Assembly (NCBI GenBank): GCA_004114245.1
Contig: QZWS01000049.1
Location: 1-34,158 of the forward strand
Source of the DNA: Zoopage sp. CT-All
Taxonomy: Eukaryota > Zoopagomycota > Zoopagomycetes > Zoopagales > Zoopagaceae
Direction: 5' to 3'
DNA length: 34,158 bases
In this document: piece by piece, positions 19,324 through 29,250 of the stretch
Layout of the letters: each line of letters begins with the position of its first letter
Numbering within the stretch: position 1 is the first letter of the stretch
Program-made: the position numbers and the translations under genes
The notes under the pieces: generated by a model
Database searches by the model: none
The model's input: only the letters and a program-made list of their open reading frames with translations
Told to the model about the DNA's origin: nothing

Positions 19324-21013
19324 ATGTCGTCATCTATCATAGTCGCAGGCGCCCCCGGTGCAGCATCCGTCGACGGTCTCCAACGCCAGATCCTCGACCA
19401 AGGAGCTCGCGTTCGTGACCTCAAGCTGGCCAAGGTCGACAAGGAGCAGGTGGATGCTGCCGTCGCAGTGCTGCTGAACCTCAAGAAGCAGCTGGCAGCG
19501 CTGACCGGGGAGGCTGTCGGCGATAAAAAGGGGAAATTGTTCACGCTCAAGACGCCCAAGGGCACGCGCGATTACACCGACAAGGAGATGGCGATTCGCG
19601 GCAAGATCTTTAGCACTATTGTTGATGTGTTTCAGCGCCATGGGGCTGTGACCATTGATACGCCGGTGTTTGAGCTCAAGGCGAGGCATGTCCTATTCGC
19701 CCCCTGAACTCACCTCCTTCCAGGAAATTCTCTCGGGGAAATACGGCGAGGATAGCAAGCTCATCTACGACTTGGAAGATCAAGGCGGCGAAAAGTGCTC
19801 GCTGCGCTACGATCTCACCGTCCCCTTTGCCCGTTTCCTGGCAATGAATGGTGCCGTATACCAAAACATCAAGCGCTATCATATTGCCAAGGTGTACCGC
19901 CGAGACCAGCCCGCAATGACCAAGGGGCGCATGCGCGAGTTCTACCAGTGCGATTTTGATATCGCTGGAACGTACGAGAAGATGGTGCCGGATGCCGAGG
20001 TGGTGCGTATTACTGTGGAGATTCTCGACGCGCTCGATGTTGGCGCCTACTCGATAAAGCTTAATCATCGCAAGCTGCTCGACGGCATTTTTGAAGTCTG
20101 TGGCGTGCCGCAAGATAGAATCCGACCAATCTCGTCGGCCGTGGATAAGCTCGACAAGTTGCCGTGGGAGGCGGTGCGCCATGAGATGACGCACGACAAG
20201 GGCCTCGACGAGTCTGCGGCCGACCGCATTGGCGAATACGTCAAGCTCCGTGGTGGTCGCGCGCTGCTAGCCAAGCTCGAGGCGGATGAGCGCCTTAACG
20301 CGAGTGCGCACGCCCGCGAGGGTCTCGCCGACATGGCCCTCGTGTTCCGTTATCTCGATATCTATGGTGTTCTGGACCGCATCTCGTTCGATCTCTCCCT
20401 TGCGCGCGGCCTTGATTATTACACCGGAATTATCTATGAGGCCACGCTGCTTCACCAGCCAGAGGAGCTTTCGTCGGAGAAATTGGGAATCGTTGCCAAC
20501 GCCGAGGACGAGGATGCAAGCATTGGTGTGGGCTCAATCGCAGGCGGTGGGCGCTACGACGAGCTCGTCAATATGTTTGCCGCCGGTGCCGGTGGCAAAA
20601 AGCCGGTGCAGATCCCCTGTGTCGGCGTCAGCATCGGCGTTGAGCGTGTCTTCTCCATTTTGCTTCGCCGCACCCAGCTTGCCGAGGTCAAGGCAAACCA
20701 TTGCGAAGTGTATGTGATTGCCGTCGGCGACGGCCTGCTTGAGGACCGAATGCGGATTTGCAGCGAGCTGTGGAGCGCCGGCATCAGCGCCGAGTTCATG
20801 TATAAGAACAAGCCCAAACTGCAACCGCAGTTCAATGTCTGCGATCGCGACATGATTCCGCTTGCAGTGATTATTGGTCGCGACGAGGTGGACGCTGGTG
20901 TGGTGAAAATCAAGGATATGCGCGAGAAGAAGGTGGAGGAGCAGGGCGGAGTGTCGGTGACTCGCGGGGAAATGGTGGCTGAAATTAAGAGGCGCCTTGG
21001 CAAGACTAGCTAG
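19324..21013 (+). CDS. HTS1: Histidyl-tRNA synthetase
   Basis: Class II synthetase charging tRNA-His. Two exons (19324-19680, 19724-21013) give 548 aa. A WHEP-like helical hairpin (about residues 15-65) precedes the catalytic core. The core shows motif 2 ([22 protein letters not shown]), the HisA signature [10 protein letters not shown], motif 3 (GVSIGVERV) and an anticodon-binding C-terminus. The family sequence VFELK-EIL is continuous only if the intron is 19681-19723, which starts with GC instead of GT. A GT donor at 19690 would insert three residues. The first in-frame ATG is 19324, but the frame stays open upstream and encodes an Arg-rich, acid-poor stretch without ATG, a possible mitochondrial leader from a non-AUG start. 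It lies 145 bases after the RING gene. Confidence 0.95.
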
Positions 21014-21112
21014 ATGTGGACTTTGAGGATAGATACCCATGTTTTGACGATGTTTACTGAGTGGCCGTGTCGGTGGACCTGATCACGCAGCACCATCAGC
21101 CAATCATTGCAC

Positions 21113-23013
21113 ATGATCCTACAGCCGGTCACAGCCCAAGATGCCCGGATCCTGCGTGCAGTGTATCCTTGTTTCCGGCCCGAAATATGCATAAGGCAGC
21201 GGCTTCTAGGTCGGCTGGTGTCCGCCGACGATGTGGTCACCTTGACCATCCTCGGCTCATTGTGTGCGTTGCGCATCGCATCCTCAAGCCCGACAGACAC
21301 CATGGCCTGCGTCTCTGTCACTCACAATACCAGCATATCCATTGCTTATCCAGAGCCTGCTCTCGATGCTCTCGTTCCAAGTTCCTCGGACCCGATCTAC
21401 CCCGCAATGGTGGCTGTTCGCGATTACTTCACCCTGTCGGCCAGGTCCAGCTATACTATTCAAGGACGGCCGCTTCTGCAAAACCATCTTATTGTCATTC
21501 CAAAGGACCCTATTTCTACACGGAGATGTATTTTGGATTGCTTGGATCGGGCCGCTATCTCCCACATATCCGTGCCAGCCGCCCGACTACTTAAACCATC
21601 TGCTCACGGCGATGCGATTTACTCTCGATTAGCATCATCCACATCGCCGTCGGTTGTGGTACTATATAACGCAGAGTTACTTACGCATGCTGTCGATGCA
21701 GACCATGACCAGCAAGTCAGAGCAAGCTCCTCGCTCGCTTCAGCGTTTTCACGCCTCTCGAATGTATAGTCGTGCGCTTTCGGTGAAGGGCATCTGACCC
21801 ATAAATAGGTATTTACACTAGCGATTTTCCGTGATGGGTCTCCAATACCAGGACCACTGAAGCAGGCGCCGCTCGTGCATGTCCCTGCTCCATCTGCGTT
21901 AGTACATTTGTCGTATTATGCGCCATTAACATCGTCCAAGTCCGCACCGACGAGCTGTCATTGACGATATGTTATCGCGGACACAGTCGCCCAGTTTGAC
22001 CAAGTCCCTTGCTGCTCGCTGGGAAAACGTAGGCCTTTATTGCAACCGCATTCCGACAATTCAACGGTGCTAGGCAACAGCTGGTCAATGCGAAAGCGCC
22101 ATTCGCCGTTGTATGCGTTCTGCTCTGCTCTCTCCAGCACCCAGCAGCCTTCCACCAGCCTCTACTGAAACGTCGACCATCAGACTCGCCGACATTGGGG
22201 GATACACGAAACTAAAGCAGCGTCTTGTGCTCATGCTTTCACACGCCATATCTTCCAAATCGCTTCTTGGAATTGCACCCCCGTCAGGCATTCTCCTGTA
22301 TGGACCGACGGGTTGCGGAAAAACTGCTCTCGGCTGCGCACTTGCTGCTCACCTCCACCTGAACCTTGTCAGCATCAAGGCGTCAAACATTTACTCAAAG
22401 TATTTTGGACAGACAGAGGCACAGATCCGCCGGGTGTTTGCCCAAGCCAGAGAACGCGCGCCTTGTATGCTGTTGATCGACGAGGTCGAGGCCGTCGCAG
22501 CCAAGCGCTCTTTGGGAGGCGAGTCTGGGGTGGGCGTCAATGAACGTGCACTGAGCACGTTCCTAAACGAACTTGATGGCATCGAGCCTGACTCAAGACG
22601 GGGTATTGTGGTTGTTGCTTGCAGTAACCGACCCGATGCCCTCGACGATGCCATTCTGCGACCTGGGCGGCTCGACCAGTGGTTCTATGTGACTCGACCT
22701 GCTATCGACGACAGGATAGGAATAATTGACGCCCTTCGACAGCGAATCAGACTTGATGAGCATGCAACGTCACAGAGTATTGCCAGTTTGACGCACGGGT
22801 ACACCGGTGCTGGACTCCTTGCGCTGTTTCGGTAAGCTGCCTTTCACAGCTAGTTCACATGCCACTGTGCAATTTAGAGATGCCGGTATAGCAGCACTTA
22901 CTCAAGATCCGGCATGTCCTAGCATCGAAATGCGACATGTCGAGGATGTGATCAAGACCCGGCCAAATGCAAACTTTGAGGATTCTAGATACGACCGATT
23001 CGGAACGAAATAA
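21113..23013 (+). CDS. CDC48/AFG2-type AAA ATPase with degenerate first ATPase module
   Basis: Five exons fit (21113-21763, 21809-21901, 21987-22028, 22074-22831, 22878-23013), giving 559 aa. An N-domain (about residues 1-75, LLGRLVSADDVVTL) resembles the CDC48/AFG2 double-psi region. Residues about 105-250 align in layout with a first AAA module but lack Walker A and B (VVVLYNAELL replaces the DE box). The second module is complete: DIGGY, Walker A GPTGCGKT, Walker B MLLIDEVEA, NERALSTFLNELDG, sensor SNRPD and arginine fingers LRPGRLD. The C-terminus VIKTRPNANFEDSRYDRF resembles SPATA5L1/AFG2B. PEX1 or PEX6, which also have a dead D1, are alternatives, but the protein is much shorter. Intron 21902-21986 is the least certain join. 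Confidence 0.75.
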
Positions 23014-23066
23014 AACCGTGAAACCATATCCAAGCGCTACATCTACATTTTACTGGCCATAACTGA

Positions 23067-24706
23067 TCATTTTGCGTCACTAAAATCCTCGCCTGACTCA
23101 ATATCAGAGTCGGAATCCGACTCTGACTGAGTCACTTCGCTTCCAGTCTCGTCCTCACTATCACTGCTATTGTTTCCAAAGCCAATATAGCCCGACTCCT
23201 CGAAATCCTCCACGACCAACAATTCTGCATCTTGGCTATCAACCACGGCATTTACGATGACTGATGACCGTGAGACATGCGGGAGGCGACATTTGTCCCC
23301 CTTCAAGCATACCGCCGCCTGGTAAAAGTCCGGACAAATGCGGAGATGCAGGTCAGTGCATGCTTTGCCGTTGGCACAGAATCCAGTTGACGCAAAGTCA
23401 CGACACGCTCTCGCATTGTCAGGGACATCAACATGCGTATAGCGGCAATCGACACGTGTACAGTTCCGGTACCTTTGGTAATAGATGCAAAGTGGTGTGT
23501 TCTCGTCGGCCGGTTGGTGGGAAAACCGACAGCCCGAGATAGTACAGCCGCCTTTGAGATAACGGGAGCACAGAGCGATGCGGGCGGTGTCGTGAATATT
23601 GTGACAGGCCTCGCCGTTGCGACAATAGCCTAATAATATCAGTAAAGGGCAGCGAGAGGTTCTCGCGCAGACCAAGCCGTCCAAAGAATTTGCAATATTT
23701 TTGCCGCTTGAGAGTCATATTTCCGCGCCTGACCACGTCAAAATTACCGAGAATGCCACACGCGAGCGCACCTTTGCTTCGGAGCGACCAGTCGTCGCTG
23801 TGCCAGCTCTGCGCGAACGAGATTGCCACGTTTCGTTCGCAAGTATTGCACTCCTTGAATCACGAGTTTTCTTGGTGTGGCTGTAGACGTAGCGCCGGAA
23901 TCCAATTGTTGCTGCGGGGACGCCTGGGCTGATGCTTTTCTAATCAGCTTCGTTCCCGACGGGTCCTTGATGAAACGAATCCCATTGATTAGCAACGACC
24001 CGTCTTTATCTAAAAGGCGATTTAGACGGCTTCCAGAGACGGGGGTGGAGCAGCCTTACCTGCGCGTGCTTTGACGAGCTTGCGCTGGCTCCTCTGATAA
24101 GCCTCATTTCCAATCATGACGACCCCATTCGAACCACGACTAGCACGCGTCACTTTCTTACTCATATTGTAGATGCTGTACTAATTGGTGTGGGGCTTGA
24201 CAGTAGTTGCTGGGGTGTTGGCTTTATGTTGAGCCACAGCGGTCATCGGCGCCAAGCTATTTGACGAGTGACCTGCAAATAGATTAACAAGCTCGAAACC
24301 CCGCCGGTGCAGACTCTACCCGAACCGATGCGAATGAGCTTGTTGCCGCGAGACACATAGGTGTTGGATGCAGCGGCTGGGTCTGCCCGACCGAGACCTT
24401 GCCAACGTTAAGCCCCGCGCCTTACTAATCGACGAACCCTACCTTTGGACGAGGCGGCACCGGTCTTGTTGACCAGAGTAAGATTGCGAGATCCGGTGTG
24501 AAAGCTGCCCCTGCCGCTGCGGGCTCCATGATGAGGCCATCTGCCAGATCGAATACCAGCAACGGCGCCACGGAATGGCGCAGGCTGCTGCTGTGACCTG
24601 TGGTCCTCTATGGCGCCTATACAACGATAAATACAGCTTGACAAAAGATCCCGAGCATGCTTGAGAGGCGGGCAATTTGGTCGCGAATCTGCTGCTCCGT
24701 GGACAT
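23067..24706 (-). CDS. ZC3H3-like protein with five tandem CCCH zinc fingers
   Basis: Nuclear RNA-binding protein of the ZC3H3 group, linked in other species to polyadenylation and mRNA export or RNA surveillance. The gene has about eight exons. The likely start is the ATG at 24706 (MSTEQQIRDQIARL). Short repeated motifs of the type G-NKLIR/VR follow (SRGNKLIRIG, INGIRFIKD, IQGVQYLR). Five consecutive CCCH fingers come next. The first is completed across an intron (KYCKFFGRLG|YCRNGEACHNIH), then CSRYLKGGC, CIYYQRYRNC, CRDFASTGFC and CPDFYQAAVC. The tail is a Ser/Asp/Glu-rich acidic stretch ending at 23067. Finger number and upstream motifs are diagnostic. Exact boundaries of the N-terminal exons between 24100 and 24650 are uncertain. 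It converges on the AAA gene (53 bases between stops). Confidence 0.8.
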
Positions 24707-24837
24707 GTATCGGATGATGAGAAGCTCCTTTTTTTGTGTCCGACCGAAAGATCGTCGCCATCTTCATCCCGACGTCAATCAGCCCACTACTGCGTATTCA
24801 CTCAGATCGACTTTTCTCTGCTGATTGGCAAGATGCC

Positions 24838-25850
24838 GGTTGGTGAGGAATAGTGCCATGGCGGCGTCGTCGAGGTCTCATGCGATGATGACCGATTTCT
24901 TGTCGAGAAACTACCACGCCATTGAAGCATGAGAAGCGACGTTTAACCATATACAAACACCCGCTGGCATTAGAACAGGTACTTAGCGAGACGAGGCTCT
25001 CTCTGACACTTGCACAATTGATTGATTCCGAGTTTGGTGCCAGGCATGAGTAATGGATTATTATCATTCACAATTGCGAGGATGGTACCGAGGTCGCAAC
25101 GCCACGAAAGAAGAATACGAGTACCAGAATGTCATTCTTTATACGATCGCTTATGTTAATGGAGTGAAACTGTGGCCGTATGGACAGCAGCACCTCCGTG
25201 AATCTCATCAGCATGTTCCTCAAGCATCTGGATCTGCAATGTATCTGCAAGCGCAACAAGGAGTTGCAGCAGACAGATGAAATCAGCAAGTCTTTATTTC
25301 TGGCCAAAGCATGATCATCGGTTTGGGCGATCGTCACGCAACGTTGATCGCGGTCGTATTCACGAATTTGCCATTCAATACCCTCCTGGACGCCCCTGTG
25401 TCACTTTGGAGTCATGACTGAATAGAGTGGCGGCGCTTGGGACATGGTGGGCGTTAGCAGGAAGACAATGCCCTCGCGATTAGTTTCGGTCTACTGCAAA
25501 TTGCCGCCTTATCCAGTAAGGATATCTTTGCATCGTCAAGTTCTATTTCATCGGATGAAGGTTTGTTGGATAGTTTAGTCGCAATTGTTAGTTTGCGGGC
25601 ACCCACAACGCTTCCGCTGGTGCCAACATCTGCGAAATAGACGAAGTGACAACTGCTTCAAATCAAATGAACGGAGCCAGGACCCAAGATGCTGATGAAT
25701 CAACATTCTGGAAAGCTACTAGGATGGTATCAAAGACGATCCTGCCCCACAATAACGTGGTGAATGCCTCCAATTAGAATGAAATTTCAATGGTGATTCT
25801 TGATGACGCAGGAAAATATATTCATTATTGACTTTGGTGATCGGCATAAA
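24838..25850 (+). pseudogene. Fragments resembling a PI3/PI4-kinase-superfamily catalytic lobe
   Basis: This stretch has coding-like fragments in shifting frames but no continuous gene. ATG 24838 opens 24 codons. 24930-25050 encodes a plausible helical piece (ALEQVLSETRLSLTLAQL). 25190-25312 reads NLISMFLKHLDLQC. 25320-25337 encodes GLGDRH, the catalytic-loop signature of PIKK and PI3/PI4 kinases. 25460-25620 reads like a HEAT-type exon (ALAISFGLLQIAAL). 25793-25845 encodes VILDDAGKYIH followed, one base out of frame, by IDFGD, the activation-loop signature of the same superfamily. Order and strand fit, but stops and slips intervene. I read it as a decayed kinase gene; a real gene with many introns is less likely. 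Confidence 0.35.
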
Positions 25851-26718
25851 CATCTGTCAAGCTGTTGAACATAGAGCATAGCACTGCCATATGTGGCATC
25901 TGAATTTCAGTAACTTGTTCAGATGAAACTGTCAATGCTGCCATCTTGGTTGGAGTGATGACAAAGCAATCAATAGTTTGCTCTTCAACTACTTGGAGGG
26001 CATAAGCTACTACTTGTTTCTTGGCATTCTCAATGATAAGTAGCTCTTTGTCTGCCTCTGGATACTTGGCTTCAAAAAGACAGATCTGGTGTCCCTGACA
26101 TTGCAATGAAGCCCAATTTGCAAGGCATAATGACTGTTTTGGATGACTGAGAGCCAGTTCTGCCGACAATTTTGGCGAATTTGGGGCGAAGTGAAGCGTA
26201 CCATGCGTTTGTAAATACAGCCTCGTCGGGTTTGATCACGTGACCTCCGTTGCCTGTAGAGTTGACATTTAACCGCCAGGCCAATTGTGTTTCGAATTCC
26301 TTGGCCAACTCTTCATATTTTTCCACAAATTGAATAGTCTCTTGTGGATCAAACTCGAATTTGGCATGAACAATAGAGAGTTGATCATGGAAAATGCATG
26401 ATTGGCCATGGACATTTTGGACACTGTAAAGTATTTAACTACTACAAAAAAATTAGCCTTAGCTAAAGTATAATATGCTCTACCTTGGTTTAGTATGTCA
26501 CATGTTGAAACATAAAGTGCTTCGCTGGGGAACAACACTGCTCCGGTGCTTTCGAGCATGGTGGGCGTCATTTTATACAGGCTCATCTGATGGATGGGTT
26601 CCAATTCGATTTTCAGATAGGCGACAGTTGCATAGAGGATACGACGATACAGTGTGGGCGAGAGTGTGTTGACAAAAGGTTGGTTGGCCTGTCGTGATGA
26701 GCGGGTCAGTCGCGGCAT
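25825..26718 (-). pseudogene. Frameshifted gene with PD-(D/E)XK-like nuclease core
   Basis: Three minus-strand frames join into one decayed gene. 26718-26380 starts MPRLTRSSRQANQPF and contains ANHAFSMINSLLFM. 26370-26075 reads FEFDPQETIQFVEKYEELAKEFETQLAW...MSGTPDLSF and then stops. The third frame continues with LFEAKYPEADKELL...VVAYALQVV...CFVITPTK. Across the last slip, GTPD and E-A-K are spaced as in PD-(D/E)XK nuclease folds, including the restriction-like domain found in some Crinkler-type secreted proteins. At least two frameshifts mark it as a pseudogene. The nuclease assignment rests on motif spacing alone. Confidence 0.5.
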
Positions 26719-26765
26719 AGGTGGTGAGAACGGCAGATTTCATTTTATGCAACCAGCTAACCAAC

Positions 26766-27530
26766 ATGATGATCCAACGCACTACAAACTCTGCACCAAC
26801 CGCCAACGATTTGACAGGCGATATGGTTGTTGCATATATGGATAAACATCTTGGTGATGGGTGGTGCGACGATGGGGCAAGAGAACGAGTGCGACAACAA
26901 ATCAACGGATCGTCCATGCCCTTGTACACCGCCAGAAACGGATTTTATCTTTGCTTTGTCTCTTTGTCAAGAGTTGCGACTAAAGTCTTTCCTCTGCTGC
27001 TTGAGTTGAACGAAATGTGTACGTCTTGCAGTGCTCGGCTATGTTGCTGATGGTGGATAGATCCTCCGATCCCTCCCAAGCACCCGTATCTTATTCTCCT
27101 CAACGAGAAGCCCGATCTTGATGCAGTCCAGCGCAAACCTAATTTCATTCGATTTGGTCCCGAGAAGAACACGTATCATATGCAAGGACCGGTTGGACGG
27201 CATCTCATTTACAGCTATCCCGACAAGGTAGTCAAGAAGAAGCGGACGCGCGCGTTCACCCGCCCGACTCGAGTTCGTCCTTTCACTATACGGATTTGTA
27301 TTATATACATACTAGACGACGATGAAAGCACGCCAAAAAAGGCGCGACACAGCAGGTCGGTAGCAGCCAAGAGCTATCCGTTACCGCCCTCCAAATCGCA
27401 AGCCCTGTCGCCCCCGAGAGCAACTAGCGCCACTGTTCCCCAACCACAGGACAGTGGTGCGTACGTTCCCTTGCGTCGTTCAGTAAGAATACGCAATATT
27501 GCTGCGCGGAAGAAGCCTGTATCAGTATGA
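26766..27530 (+). CDS. Unassigned protein with basic C-terminal tail
   Basis: Exon 1 (26766-27018) joins exon 2 (27061-27530) through a 42-nt intron with a strong GTACGT donor, giving about 240 aa. I do not recognise the family. The N-terminal half is compact and looks globular (DMVVAYMDKHLGDGW, NGFYLCFVSLSRVA, FPLLLELNEMYPPIPP). Then come NFIRFGPEKNTYHMQG and IYSYPDKVVKKKRTRA. The last 90 residues are Ser/Pro-rich and basic, ending in RRSVRIRNIAARKK, suggesting a nuclear or chromatin protein. An extra 39-nt intron (27277-27315) may remove an odd hydrophobic ICIIYIL segment. The start codon lies 47 bases beyond the opposite-strand pseudogene. Confidence 0.6.
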
Positions 27531-27795
27531 ATGTATAGTATATGTATTGTTAGTCCAGAGGTCAGTCCACTCGGCTCCCTACAACTATGACCAATCAATC
27601 TCCCCTCCACCCACTGCTGTCCCCCGCCAATAGAGTCTTGTATCCAAATATACGACCATCCAAAGGGCTGCATAGACAGCGGCAGAAAGCACATCGACGT
27701 TCGGCAAACATCGGCGGGTCTGCAGTCCACAGTCCAAGCGAAAAAAGCAGCATAGAGCTGGATTAATCTCTTCGCTCACCATCGTACACACTGCA

Positions 27796-29098
27796 ATGGA
27801 CGACAAGCTCAGTCTCGCTCTCGAGGACATTGTCATGCACGAGCGCAAGGCAAAGCGGGCCGCACACCAGACAAAGAAAGCGAAGAGAGCGTCGCAGTCT
27901 GGTGGCGGGGGGAAGCAGGCGATGACCATCGATGCACCAGAGCGGAAGGCCGTGGCGAGGAACAAACTGCGGGCCCGCAATGGCACCGCACTCACCTCCC
28001 CCACCAGCACATCGGTGAAAGGTCTTAAGGGAGGAATTAGGAAGCGGATGGGCGAGGCGCCTTTCGTTCCCGCGAACAAGGTGACGAGATCCCGATCCCA
28101 TGCGCTTGATGATTGATGGTGCGACTCCTCCGCAGTCGGCATACAAGCAGAGCAAATCAGCGCGTCCGGTGACAAAGCAGCAGCAGGCAGCATTCCAGAA
28201 CTATCGGATTTCTGTCAACAACACGGCCGCTGCATCCCCGTCGACCAAGAGTCGATCGCAGTCAAAGAACATAACCATTTCCATCCCAAACACGTCGGCG
28301 TCGCCGAGCAACGGCGCCATGGCGATGACGCTGAATCGCCCGTCTACAAACGCTCCTCCCACCAATCTCGCCATTCCTCCGGTGCCGATCAAGAAGCAGC
28401 CGACCAAGGCCAAGCCGACCAAGACCAAGCGTATGCCTAGTTGATGCGCTCACCCAACCCACGCCTTCATCTAGACGCTGCTCCCGCAATGCCCCTGGCT
28501 GCTCCAGGGTTTGGCATCCCGCCTGCGCATCTTTGGGCGCTTGCTGCCCAGGGCGAGTACCACTCCCAGTATCAGCAGCAGTATGGATTCGAGCCATCGG
28601 CTATGCCACAGGGAATCGTCCCCGCTCAGCTTGCGGCTGCACCGGCACAGTCATCGAAGCTTGCAGGCCCACCAAAGCAAATCTCTCTGCAAGGAGCTGC
28701 CGGACCGTCTACGGTGATTATTTCCAATATGCACGAGAAGGTCACCGAAGAAGACATTAGGGTAATGCTCGCAGCGTTTAAACCGCTTTCAGACTCGCTC
28801 CAACGTTTGTAGACGGTCATGGTCGCGCATGGAGAGATTCTGAGCAGTCAGATGTTCTTCAACAGTAACGGACGGTCAACCGGGAATTGTGAAATTACGT
28901 ATGCATTGCGAAGTGAAGCCGAAAAGGCGGTCGAAGCGCTTCACGGCGTTTCCGCCGATGGTACATTCCCGCTCGCTGATGGAAACCCTTCTGATGCATC
29001 CTCGTGCAGGTCGCATTCTCCATCTGACCATCAAGACTGTTCCGACCACGGCCGTCATCACATCCAAAGGACATTCGTCCGGAAAAGCCCCTGCGTAA
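27796..29098 (+). CDS. ALYREF/POLDIP3-type mRNA export adaptor with one RRM
   Basis: Five exons (27796-28080, 28136-28430, 28475-28761, 28813-28960, 29010-29098) give 367 aa. The N-terminus MDDKLSLALEDIVMHER matches the short UAP56/Sub2-binding motif of REF-type adaptors (consensus around LD-SLDDII). A basic, Ser/Thr-rich middle (KKAKRAS, SKSRSQSK) and an Ala/Gln/Pro-rich linker follow. The RRM is near the C-terminus (about residues 255-345): STVIISNMHEKVTEEDIR, then GEILSSQMFF, CEITYALRSEAEKAVEAL and GRILHLTI, spliced over three exons. A C-terminal RRM is closer to POLDIP3/SKAR than to ALYREF, where it is central. It is expected in the nucleus, loading export factors onto mRNA. Converges on transportin (152 bases between stops). 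Confidence 0.78.
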
Positions 29099-29250
29099 TG
29101 CTCCTGCTCAACCGTGCTTAGTGTTTCTATCTTGTTTAGTGGTATGTATTCGGATCAAATGACGGATGAGTGATGCGGTGGGAGTTAGTGCGAGACTGTA
29201 AGACTCAATTGAATCGCGTTCCTATCATCCAATACAAGCCTGCAGCTATT

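Noticed and set aside
18738-19565. 275-codon minus-strand frame
   Set aside because: It is antisense to the RING ligase and histidyl-tRNA synthetase exons and reads as low-complexity shadow.
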